NCBI GenBank assembly: GCA_050313295.1
Contig: JBNPLD010000007.1
Direction: 5' to 3' (one strand)
DNA: 64,000 nt
From: S5-A14a sp022766365
GTDB taxonomy: Bacteria; Bacillota; Clostridia; Peptostreptococcales; Anaerovoracaceae
Each line of letters starts with the position of its first letter. The stretch's first letter is position 1. The notes beneath the pieces were generated by a model. The model was not told the origin of the DNA, ran no database searches, and saw nothing but the letters and a program-made list of their open reading frames with translations. The position numbers and the translations under genes were made by a program. This document shows positions 14,882-23,619 of the stretch, piece after piece.

Positions 14882-16325
14882 AAAGGGAAAACGCCTGATT
14901 ATTCCTTTGAATATGAAGGTGGTAATCTCTGTTGCCGTCGGTCTTCTGATAGCTCTTGCCGTATACTGGGGACTCAGTAAGTTTGAAAATTCTCTTGAAT
15001 ATACGTATTATACAAGTCACAATGCATATTCCAAAAGCCTGGATGACAGTTTTGCCGAGTTTAGAGAATTTGTTAAAAAGAACAAGGTTTCCTCAGGGGA
15101 TTCGAAGGCGATGCAGAAGTGGCTTGAGGAACACCCCTATACATATTTGGTAGTGTATGACAATTACGGAGGCTATTTCGAAAATGGTTGGATTGCTGAA
15201 GGCCACTCTAAGAGTACAAAGCTACAGACGGCAAAGACTACCATTACAGAATCCACTGACAAAAATAAAGGGCCCAGATTGAATGAGGGTGAACATATAA
15301 ACGGAAATGACAGGATAGTTTCTTTTTCTGATGATGATTACTATGTATATATGGAAATCTACAGGGAAGAGGGTTTTCGCAGAATCATGAAAATCGTTGA
15401 ACTTACCGTGGGATTTATCGTTGTTTTGGGTGTGGTAATGGCGTATACCACTAGCATTACGGCAAGGATTGCGGAGATTTCAAGGGATGTTACAAATATC
15501 GCATCAGGAGATATTGACGCAGAAATTCAGACTTCCGGAAGTGACGAAATAGGAATACTTGCCAGTGGTATCGACAGTATGAGGGACTCTCTTATAGAAA
15601 AGCTTGAGGGGGAGAAGGCAGCATGGGATGCCAACAGCAGGCTGATAACTTCCATGTCTCACGATATAAGGACACCGTTGACATCTCTTGTTGGTTATCT
15701 GGATATAATAGAGGGGGGCAAATATGAGAATGAGGAGGAACTGCATCAGTTCATACAAGCATGTCGTAACAAAGCCTTTCAGCTGAAAGATCTGTCGGAC
15801 AAGTTGTTCCAATATTTTCTTGTATTCGGAGGCAAGAAGAACCCTCAGAAACTCGAGGTCCTTGATGGAGATATTCTGTTCCAGCAGCTTTTAAGTGAGC
15901 ATATCGCAGAGCTGATAAGCTACGGATATCAGGTGGATATGGAATACGAGCTTACAGATAAGAAGGTGGAAACGGACATATCTTCCCTCAGAAGATTATT
16001 CGATAATATTTTTTCGAATATAATGAAGTATGCAGATAGAAGAGAACCTGTTCTTGTAAAAGCCTTCATGGATAATCCTGATCCTGACAAACAAGATTCT
16101 TTTTTTCGTTTCAGATTGGAAAATCAAATCAGCCAGGAGGCAAAAAAAGTAGAGAGTACCAAAATTGGCGTTATGACCTGCGAGAAGATTACCAAGGATC
16201 TGGGAGGAGATTATGCATGTGCAGAAGATGGTAATCTCTACGTCACAGAATTCAGCTTTCCTGTACACAGGGAGATGAAAATTCCGGCAAAACGGTCTGA
16301 AGAGACAGAGGAAGAGAAATCCTGA
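14871..16325 (+). CDS. sensor histidine kinase, partner of the OmpR-type regulator
   Basis: About 484 residues from a TTG start at 14871 with AAAGGGG at normal spacing; an ATG at 14913 is an alternative. Order: membrane helix (about 15-35), extracellular sensor domain (36-170), membrane helix (about 173-195), HAMP, dimerisation helix with the phospho-acceptor His264 in SMSHDIRTP, and a catalytic domain with N-box NIFSNIMKYA. The glycine-rich lid region is unusually weak (STKIGVMTCEKI in place of a clear GxGxGL), as in some VanS-like kinases. The ligand is unknown; the operon suggests it relates to the MFS transporter. Confidence 0.88.
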   Translation: MIIKKGKRLIIPLNMKVVISVAVGLLIALAVYWGLSKFENSLEYTYYTSHNAYSKSLDDSFAEFREFVKKNKVSSGDSKAMQKWLEEHPYTYLVVYDNYGGYFENGWIAEGHSKSTKLQTAKTTITESTDKNKGPRLNEGEHINGNDRIVSFSDDDYYVYMEIYREEGFRRIMKIVELTVGFIVVLGVVMAYTTSITARIAEISRDVTNIASGDIDAEIQTSGSDEIGILASGIDSMRDSLIEKLEGEKAAWDANSRLITSMSHDIRTPLTSLVGYLDIIEGGKYENEEELHQFIQACRNKAFQLKDLSDKLFQYFLVFGGKKNPQKLEVLDGDILFQQLLSEHIAELISYGYQVDMEYELTDKKVETDISSLRRLFDNIFSNIMKYADRREPVLVKAFMDNPDPDKQDSFFRFRLENQISQEAKKVESTKIGVMTCEKITKDLGGDYACAEDGNLYVTEFSFPVHREMKIPAKRSEETEEEKS

Positions 16326-16391
16326 ATATCAGAGGAGGGTGATAAGCCTGTGAATTTGATAAGAATTTCTTAAATAAAATAGGAACTAAAA

Positions 16392-16419
16392 ATGTGGATA
16401 TGCGAGAGCATATCCACAT
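16392..16419. terminator. bidirectional hairpin between convergent kinase and CDF genes
   Basis: ATGTGGATATGC (16392-16403) and GCATATCCACAT (16408-16419), a perfect 12-bp stem with a GAGA tetraloop. It is preceded by AAAA and followed by AAACTTT. It lies between two convergent genes. Confidence 0.75.
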
Positions 16420-16457
16420 AAACTTTCCCGTTAATAACTGTTCGAATTCATACGTAC

Positions 16458-17636
16458 TCAGTTTCCCCTTGTATAGTCTGAATCAAATCGAATATTCACT
16501 TCGTATGTCGGATCCAGCGCTTTAAGTCTGTTTGAAAAGGCATCTGTTGCAGCCGAAATATCTACGTTTTCTTCAGGAGTTTCTACCAGGTCAAAGATTA
16601 TATTTGAATGATGCTCTCCGGGAACGATCCTTATGTCGTGAGGATCTCTCAGACCATTCCAATTCTTTACTTCTTCCTTAATTATCTTAGCGATTTCCTC
16701 CAGTTTTGGATTGTTCACTTCCACCGGATCAAGGTGACAAGTGATATGTATGTCGTGCTTCTCAATGAAAACTTTTTCGATTTCATCCATGAGTTCGTGG
16801 CTTGTCATAACGTTCTCTCTGCTGTCAACTTCTACATGGATTGAGGCAAATATCTGTCCGGGTCCATAGTTGTGTACCACAAGATCGTGGACCCCTAAAA
16901 CGCCATTAAAGCCTAGAATTTCAGTCTTTATCATTTTAACAAGGGTAGAGTCGGGGGCTTCACCCAGAAGTGGGCTTGAAGTATCTTTGATCAGTTCATA
17001 TCCGGACTTCATTATGAAGATTGCGACAAAACACCCTGCATAGCCGTCGATGTTCCAATTTGTGAAGTGATATATTATCATTGCCAGCAGTACTGTTGTT
17101 GTTGTGATGACATCGTTTCTGCTGTCCGTAGCTGTTGCAGCAAGAGCTACAGAGTTAATAGAAGCAGCTATTTTGTTGTAGAACCTGCTTTGCCACAGTT
17201 TGAGAATAATTGAGAAAACTAAAATTCCATAGACCCAAGGGCTTGTGGAAACAGTTGTAGGATTTAAAATCTTTAAAAATGAGGAACGGAACAGTTCTAT
17301 GCCAACGACAACTATCAGGACTGAAACTACCATTCCTGCTATATATTCGCTGCGAGCATGGCCGTAGGGATGTTCTTTATCTCCGGGACGTCGACTTATG
17401 CGAAAGCCCACCAGTGTTATAATGGACGAAGTGGTGTCCGTCAGATTGTTGATACCATCTGCGGCTATTGAAATACTGGAAGCCAGAATGCCAAGGATAA
17501 GTTTGCATGCGGCAAGTATGATATTGGTGCATATTCCAACTATAGCAGCGGTATTACCGTAATCTGACCTCACATTGGGGTCCGCTGTATTTTCGTAATT
17601 TTTCACGGTGTTTTTAATAATCGTCTCTGTAATCAT
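16458..17636 (-). CDS. cation diffusion facilitator metal exporter
   Basis: A 392-residue CDF transporter. The membrane part includes SISIAADGINNLTDTTSSII and HPYGHARSEYIAG, the metal-site-containing segments of TM2 and its following loop. The C-terminal cytoplasmic domain has the usual VHDLVVHNYG and DIHITCHLDP. It exports divalent cations such as zinc, iron or manganese (family knowledge), which complements the zinc importer 6 kb away. I choose the ATG at 17636 rather than the in-frame TTG at 17654. There is no Shine-Dalgarno site, and a TATAAT box (17648-17643) places the likely transcription start on the ATG itself, so the mRNA may be leaderless. Confidence 0.85.
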   Translation of the reverse strand: MITETIIKNTVKNYENTADPNVRSDYGNTAAIVGICTNIILAACKLILGILASSISIAADGINNLTDTTSSIITLVGFRISRRPGDKEHPYGHARSEYIAGMVVSVLIVVVGIELFRSSFLKILNPTTVSTSPWVYGILVFSIILKLWQSRFYNKIAASINSVALAATATDSRNDVITTTTVLLAMIIYHFTNWNIDGYAGCFVAIFIMKSGYELIKDTSSPLLGEAPDSTLVKMIKTEILGFNGVLGVHDLVVHNYGPGQIFASIHVEVDSRENVMTSHELMDEIEKVFIEKHDIHITCHLDPVEVNNPKLEEIAKIIKEEVKNWNGLRDPHDIRIVPGEHHSNIIFDLVETPEENVDISAATDAFSNRLKALDPTYEVNIRFDSDYTRGN

Positions 17637-17642
17637 AATTGA

Positions 17643-17648
17643 ATTATA
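17643..17648 (-). promoter_or_regulatory. -10 box giving a probable leaderless CDF mRNA
   Basis: TATAAT on the minus strand; seven bases downstream is the A of the ATG at 17636. No clear -35 box is seen. Confidence 0.4.
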
Positions 17649-17749
17649 CCACAAATTGCTATATAATATTTGTGCTAGTTTACATTTTTGTTTAGCATAT
17701 GATTTTGACCATTGATGTATCTTTGGGAGAAATATAAGGAGTGAGTTTT

Positions 17750-18475
17750 ATGAATAGAGAGATACCGAGAATAACGGGAACGCTCAGGGCAAAAAGCCTG
17801 CAGGTACCTGAAGTGATTTGGTCTGCAAAGGGCATTGTTATAATGGGGAGACGGATTAAGTCTGTAATATTCACCACAGATATTGCTACCATCAGGAATT
17901 GCAATGCGGATGCAGTTTTGGCAGTATATCCGTACACACCTCAGCAGATCATCTCTCAAACTATCATACACGCTTCATCGATACCTGTTTTGGCAGGTGT
18001 AGGCGGGGGTACGACCCAGGGATTCAGGACAGCAGTAATGGCCAAGGATGCGGAAGCACAGGGAGCGTATGGTGTTGTTGTCAATGCACCTATGAGCAAT
18101 CAAAATGTAGCTTTGATAAATAAAGTTATAGATATTCCCATCATCGTCACCGTTGTTAACGGTCTTGAGGACGTCGGTGCAAGACTCGATGCGGGAGCAA
18201 CTATTCTGAATGTATCGGCGGGAGCTAAAACGCCGGAGATAGTGGCTAAGATAAGGGAAGATTTTCCGAAGATTCCCATCATAGCGACAGGTGGTCCTAC
18301 AGATGAGAGTATCAAGGAAACTATTGAAGCCGGTGCCAATACTATAAGTTATACGCCACCATCAATTGCTGAGGTATTCAGTGACCTTATGGATGTCTAC
18401 AGGGAACAGGCTGAGAAGACGAAGGAGCCGGATGCCGGAGATGAGGAGCTTGGAAGGCTCATCGAACTGTTATAG
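17750..18475 (+). CDS. conserved TIM-barrel protein of unknown function
   Basis: A 241-residue protein starting at ATG 17750 with AAGGAG upstream. The repeated strand-helix pattern and phosphate-binding-like loops (PVLAGVGGGTTQGF, PIIATGGPTDESI, AGANTISYTPPS) indicate a beta/alpha barrel related to IMPDH or nitronate monooxygenase folds. Close relatives in Clostridia carry the vague label 'hydrolase'. I see no known catalytic signature that would fix a reaction. It is divergent from the CDF exporter and followed by uvrB, with neither link informative. Confidence 0.6.
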   Translation: MNREIPRITGTLRAKSLQVPEVIWSAKGIVIMGRRIKSVIFTTDIATIRNCNADAVLAVYPYTPQQIISQTIIHASSIPVLAGVGGGTTQGFRTAVMAKDAEAQGAYGVVVNAPMSNQNVALINKVIDIPIIVTVVNGLEDVGARLDAGATILNVSAGAKTPEIVAKIREDFPKIPIIATGGPTDESIKETIEAGANTISYTPPSIAEVFSDLMDVYREQAEKTKEPDAGDEELGRLIELL

Positions 18476-18609
18476 ATTTAAAATTATATGACAGATTAAA
18501 AAGATAATTCAGGACCGTAACGCCGGGCACGTTGATGTTGCCTGACTTTGCGGTTCTTTGAACGTATGGGGAAATATGAGTTGAAGACACACTGGTTTAA
18601 GGAGTGCAA

Positions 18610-20583
18610 ATGGATAGATTTAAACTTATTTCAGAGTATACACCTACGGGGGATCAGCCCCAAGCGATAGATAAGCTTGCATCAGGATTTTTAAGTGGGA
18701 AAAATTACGAAACTCTGCTCGGAGTTACCGGTTCAGGCAAAACTTTCACAATGGCGAATGTGATTGAAAAAATACAGAAGCCGACTCTTGTGATTTCCCA
18801 CAACAAAACACTGGCCGCTCAGCTGCACGGTGAGTTTAAGGCATTTTTTCCTGAGAATGCAGTGGAGTATTTTGTCTCGTACTATGATTACTATCAGCCG
18901 GAAGCATATGTTCCGTCAACGGACACATATATCGAGAAAGACTCCGCAATCAACGAGGAAATAGAAAAGCTGAGGCACTCGGCAACGGCAGCTCTTGCAG
19001 AGAGGAGAGATGTCATAATCGTGGCATCGGTTTCTTGCATATATGGTTTGGGGAGTCCATTTGATTACGAAAACCAAATGCTTTCTCTGAGACCGGATAC
19101 AGTTAAATCAAGGCGAGATATTCTCATGAAGCTTGTGGATATTCAGTATACGAGAAACGACATGGACTTTCAGCGAGGAACATTCAGAACGCGCGGAGAC
19201 ACGATAGATATATTCCCCGCAGGTTCAGATAAAGCTATAAGGGTTGAAATGTTCGGAGATGAGATTGAGGCCATCAAGGAGATGAATCCTTTGACCGGAG
19301 AAATCCTTGGCATCAGGAATCACGTTGCAATTTATCCCGCTTCTCATTATGTCACTTCCAAGGATAAAATGAACAAAGCTCTTGTTACCATTGAAGAAGA
19401 ACTTGAGGATCGGATTAAATGGTTTAAGGACAGGGGAAAACTCCTTGAAGCACAGAGAATAGAGCAGAGAACCAGATACGATATGGAAATGCTAAGAGAA
19501 GTTGGTATATGTAAGGGAATTGAAAATTATTCCAGACATATCAACAACCTGCCTCCGGGTACCCGACCATACACTCTGATAGACTACTTTCCCGAGGATT
19601 TTGTATTGATGATAGATGAATCACACGTAATGCTGCCACAGCTAAGAGCTATGTATGCCGGAGATCGGAGCAGAAAGCAGTCACTTGTAGATTATGGATT
19701 CAGGCTTCCGTCTGCCCTTGACAACAGACCGTTGCAATTTAAGGAGTTTGAGGAACTTGCCAAGAAGATTCTTTTTGTCAGCGCAACTCCCGCAACATAC
19801 GAGAAGGAAAAGTCCGGAGGAATTACAGCAGAGCAGGTCATAAGACCGACAGGGCTTCTTGATCCCCCAATTGAAGTAAGACCTACAGAGGGTCAGGTGG
19901 ACGATCTCATTGGGGAAATAAAGAAGAATAACAGCCTTGGAAACCGAACTTTCGTCACGACTCTAACAAAAAAAATGGCGGAGGATCTTACGGACTATCT
20001 CAAGGGGGTAGGGTTAAAAGTCAGGTATTTGCATTCTGAGGTAGACACTCTTGAGAGACTTGAAATAATCAGAGATTTAAGACTTGGTGAATTTGACGCT
20101 CTGGTGGGTATAAACCTGTTGCGTGAGGGACTTGATTTGCCTGAGGTCGGACTCGTAGCAATTTTAGATGCGGACAAAGAAGGATTCCTAAGAACGGAGA
20201 CTTCGTTGATACAGACAATAGGACGTGCGGCAAGAAATGTTAACGGACGTGTTATAATGTACGGGAATTCCGTGAGTAAAGCTATGAAGACCGCCATAGA
20301 TGAAACCAACAGAAGGCGTGGAATTCAAGATGAATACAACAAGGCAAACGGTATAACGCCAAGGGGAATAGAAAAGGCTGTACGTAAGGTGATCGAGGCT
20401 ACAAAGGCAGCGGAGGAGCCGTCTAAATACAAGGGGAAAAAACCGGATGAGCTCACAAAGAAGGAACTGATTGAATATGTGAAAGAGCTTGAGACGGAAA
20501 TGCGTGCCGCAGCAGATGACTTGCAGTTTGAAAGGGCAGCTGTTTTGAGGGATCAGATATTAGAATACAGGGCAAAGCTTTAA
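18610..20583 (+). CDS. uvrB: UvrABC excinuclease subunit B
   Basis: A 657-residue protein of normal UvrB length; ATG 18610 with TTTAAGGAG is preferred to GTG 18604, which lies in the SD. Walker A is GVTGSGKT (about 38-45), and the beta-hairpin that locks damaged DNA is in the YYDYYQPEAYVPSTDTYIEK region (about 92-111). Helicase motifs (DESHV, TRTFVTTLTKK-type, QTIGRAARN) follow, and a C-terminal UVR motif (DLQFERAAVLRDQI) binds UvrC. It acts in nucleotide excision repair with the UvrA encoded downstream; uvrC is not in the window. No convincing LexA box is seen upstream. Confidence 0.97.
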   Translation: MDRFKLISEYTPTGDQPQAIDKLASGFLSGKNYETLLGVTGSGKTFTMANVIEKIQKPTLVISHNKTLAAQLHGEFKAFFPENAVEYFVSYYDYYQPEAYVPSTDTYIEKDSAINEEIEKLRHSATAALAERRDVIIVASVSCIYGLGSPFDYENQMLSLRPDTVKSRRDILMKLVDIQYTRNDMDFQRGTFRTRGDTIDIFPAGSDKAIRVEMFGDEIEAIKEMNPLTGEILGIRNHVAIYPASHYVTSKDKMNKALVTIEEELEDRIKWFKDRGKLLEAQRIEQRTRYDMEMLREVGICKGIENYSRHINNLPPGTRPYTLIDYFPEDFVLMIDESHVMLPQLRAMYAGDRSRKQSLVDYGFRLPSALDNRPLQFKEFEELAKKILFVSATPATYEKEKSGGITAEQVIRPTGLLDPPIEVRPTEGQVDDLIGEIKKNNSLGNRTFVTTLTKKMAEDLTDYLKGVGLKVRYLHSEVDTLERLEIIRDLRLGEFDALVGINLLREGLDLPEVGLVAILDADKEGFLRTETSLIQTIGRAARNVNGRVIMYGNSVSKAMKTAIDETNRRRGIQDEYNKANGITPRGIEKAVRKVIEATKAAEEPSKYKGKKPDELTKKELIEYVKELETEMRAAADDLQFERAAVLRDQILEYRAKL

Positions 20584-20668
20584 TTTAGTCCCGGCAGAAG
20601 AATTATATTGAATCAGAAAGAGTATACTAAAACGACAAAATTTGTACTAAGAAATTGAAAGGAAGGTT

Positions 20669-23500
20669 ATGACAACGAAAGAGATTTTTATCAAAGGTGC
20701 AAGAGAGAATAACCTTAAAAATATAGATGTACGCATACCTAGGGACAAAATGGTGGTTTTGACCGGGGTTTCCGGCTCCGGCAAGACATCCCTTGCTTTC
20801 GATACGATTTATGCAGAGGGGCAGAGGCGTTATGTGGAGAGTTTATCTGCATATGCCAGGCAGTTTTTGGGACAGATGGGTAAACCTGATGTGGATTTCA
20901 TAGAGGGGCTTTCACCTGCAATTTCCATTGACCAGAAAACCACTAATAACAATCCCAGGTCAACTGTAGGGACGGTTACAGAGATTCATGATTATTTGAG
21001 GCTCCTTTATGCCAGGATAGGCATTCCCCATTGCCCGATCTGCGGGAGGGAAATTTCCAGTCAATCTGTGGATCAAATTGTGGATCATATAATGGAGATG
21101 GGTGATGAGGCAAGAATCAAAATAATTGCTCCTGTCATTCAAGAACGTAAGGGTGCACATGTCAAGGTTATTGAAAGAATAAGGAAAGAAGGATTTAATC
21201 GTGTCATAGTTGACGGCGATGAATATCTTCTGGATCAGGACGATATCAAGCTCGAAAAAAATTTCAAACACACGATAGAAATAGTGACAGACCGTATCGT
21301 GGTGAGAGAGGGACAGGAAAGCCGTATCTCAGAAGCTGTGGAAATATCTCTGGCTCACGGTAACGGCCTTGTTGTGGTGGAAGATGTTAAGAATAACGGG
21401 AAGAGAAAAATATTCTCATCAAAGTTTGCCTGCCCGATGCACGGAGTCAGTCTTGAGGATATGGAACCCAGATCATTTTCTTTCAACAGCCCGTTTGGAG
21501 CATGCCCGACTTGTAACGGTTTGGGATTCATTCAGTCGATAATTCCCGAAAAACTCCTTGATTACAGTAAGTCGATTCCGGATGGTGCCTTGGGGAGAGT
21601 TTATGCGTCCATGGAATTTTCGGGGTTTTATCGTCAAGAGGTGGATGCCCTGGCAAATATGTATAAGGTTGATATTAATTTGCCTTTAGAGAAGCAGCCC
21701 GCAGGATTTATGAAGGCACTCCTTTATGGGACAGGGAACAAACATCTGAAGTATACATATGTGAGCAGGCGTTCCGGGCGACGATCCCAAATGGATCACC
21801 CATTCGAAGGGGTGGTTAATAATCTTGAGAGAAGATATGGAGAAACTGCTTCGGACTTTATGCAGGAGAGGATACAGCGATATATGACAAACAAGCCTTG
21901 TCCGGACTGCCATGGTGCCAGATTGAAGCCGGAGATCCTTGCTGTTACCGTTGGTGATAAGAACATTGCTCAGGTGAGTGATATGTCTGTTTCTGACGCA
22001 TATCAATTTTTCCAAAATCTCACTCTTTCGGAAAAAGAAGCAACGATCGGACAGCAGATATTGAAAGAAATCAAGGAAAGACTACGTTTCCTTTTGGACG
22101 TGGGACTTTCTTATCTGACGCTCAGCAGAAGTGCCGGAACACTTAGTGGCGGTGAATCGCAGAGAATCAGATTAGCTACACAAATCGGATCCGGACTCAT
22201 GGGGGTTTTGTACATTTTGGATGAACCCAGCATTGGACTTCATCAAAAGGATAATGCTAAACTTCTCGCTACACTGAGAAAGCTTACAGATATGGGGAAT
22301 ACTTTGCTTGTGGTGGAGCATGACGAAGATACGATGTATGCGGCGGATCAGATAATAGATATAGGCCCGGGTGCCGGTGTGAACGGTGGCAGGCTGATTG
22401 CCCAAGGGACGGTTGACGAACTCAAGAAGATCCCGGAATCCATAACCGGTCAGTATCTCTCCGGTGCTAAGAAAATTTCTGTTCCTAAACACAGGCGGAA
22501 AGGTAACGGAGAAAAAATCACAATAAAGGGTGCGGCAGCCAACAATCTTAGGAATGTTGATGTGGATATACCCCTCGGGAAACTCGTGTGCGTTACAGGT
22601 GTGTCCGGATCAGGGAAATCCAGCCTTATAAACGAAGTATTGTACAAGAGGGTTGCCCATGAGCTGAATCGTGCTTCTGATGAGGGAGGTGAAGTCAAGG
22701 CCATTAAGGGGTTAGAAAACATAGATAAGGTTATAGACATTGACCAGTCACCAATCGGAAGAACACCAAGATCAAATCCTGCCACATATACGGGAATGTT
22801 TACCCCTATAAGGGAGCTTTTTGCTTCGCTCCCTGAGGCAAAATTTAGGGGTTATGAAAAGGGCAGATTCAGTTTTAATGTGAAGGGTGGAAGATGCGAA
22901 GCCTGTAAGGGTGACGGAATTATAAAGATTGAAATGAATTTTCTGCCGGATGTCTATGTTCCATGTGAAGTGTGCAAAGGGAAAAGATTTAACAGGGAGA
23001 CTCTTGAAATAAAGTATAAGGGAAAGAACATTTATCAAGTGTTGGATATGTCGGTTGCAGAGGCGTTGGATTTCTTTAAAAACATTCCAACTGTTATGAG
23101 ACAGCTAGAGACATTAAATCAAGTGGGTCTTGATTATATCCGTCTTGGACAACCTTCAACTCAGCTTTCAGGTGGAGAGGCTCAGCGCATTAAGTTGGCT
23201 TCTGAACTATCAAAGAGGCAGACGGGGAGGACTCTTTATATACTGGATGAGCCGACTACCGGACTTCATTTTGCCGATGTGCATAAACTGATTCACGTGC
23301 TGGAAACTCTTGTAGATGCAGGGAATACGGTTGTGGTAATAGAGCATAATCTGGATATCATAAAGAGAGCCGATCATATTATTGATCTCGGGCCGGACGG
23401 AGGAACCGGTGGCGGCAGAGTAATAGCTGAGGGAACTCCGGAGGATATAGTTAAAGTTAAGGGATCGTATACAGGAGAATTCTTGAAGAAGATGCTCTGA
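20669..23500 (+). CDS. uvrA: UvrABC excinuclease subunit A
   Basis: A 943-residue double ABC ATPase, normal length. It has two Walker A motifs (GVSGSGKTSLAF near residue 32 and GVSGSGKSSLIN near residue 640) and two signature regions (LSGGESQRIRLA, LSGGEAQRIKLA). Zinc modules include CPICG...CPMHG and CEACKGDG...CEVCKGK. It recognises lesions as a dimer and loads UvrB. It lies 85 bases after uvrB, with AAAGGAAGG before the ATG, and probably belongs to the same operon. Confidence 0.97.
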   Translation: MTTKEIFIKGARENNLKNIDVRIPRDKMVVLTGVSGSGKTSLAFDTIYAEGQRRYVESLSAYARQFLGQMGKPDVDFIEGLSPAISIDQKTTNNNPRSTVGTVTEIHDYLRLLYARIGIPHCPICGREISSQSVDQIVDHIMEMGDEARIKIIAPVIQERKGAHVKVIERIRKEGFNRVIVDGDEYLLDQDDIKLEKNFKHTIEIVTDRIVVREGQESRISEAVEISLAHGNGLVVVEDVKNNGKRKIFSSKFACPMHGVSLEDMEPRSFSFNSPFGACPTCNGLGFIQSIIPEKLLDYSKSIPDGALGRVYASMEFSGFYRQEVDALANMYKVDINLPLEKQPAGFMKALLYGTGNKHLKYTYVSRRSGRRSQMDHPFEGVVNNLERRYGETASDFMQERIQRYMTNKPCPDCHGARLKPEILAVTVGDKNIAQVSDMSVSDAYQFFQNLTLSEKEATIGQQILKEIKERLRFLLDVGLSYLTLSRSAGTLSGGESQRIRLATQIGSGLMGVLYILDEPSIGLHQKDNAKLLATLRKLTDMGNTLLVVEHDEDTMYAADQIIDIGPGAGVNGGRLIAQGTVDELKKIPESITGQYLSGAKKISVPKHRRKGNGEKITIKGAAANNLRNVDVDIPLGKLVCVTGVSGSGKSSLINEVLYKRVAHELNRASDEGGEVKAIKGLENIDKVIDIDQSPIGRTPRSNPATYTGMFTPIRELFASLPEAKFRGYEKGRFSFNVKGGRCEACKGDGIIKIEMNFLPDVYVPCEVCKGKRFNRETLEIKYKGKNIYQVLDMSVAEALDFFKNIPTVMRQLETLNQVGLDYIRLGQPSTQLSGGEAQRIKLASELSKRQTGRTLYILDEPTTGLHFADVHKLIHVLETLVDAGNTVVVIEHNLDIIKRADHIIDLGPDGGTGGGRVIAEGTPEDIVKVKGSYTGEFLKKML

Positions 23501-23619
23501 TGGAGTATAATAAAATATGTTAAATTAATTCTTTAGAAGAATCGAAATTAATAGGGAGTGGGTTTAGAAACAAAAGAATCATTTGTGTTCAATGAAACCT
23601 ACAGGAAAAGAGAGAAGAG

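Noticed and set aside
18476..18609. Possible LexA box and hairpin upstream of uvrB
   Set aside because: GAACGTATGGGG has only a half match to GAACnnnnGTTC; the CGGGCA/TGCCTG pairing is imperfect and has no T run.
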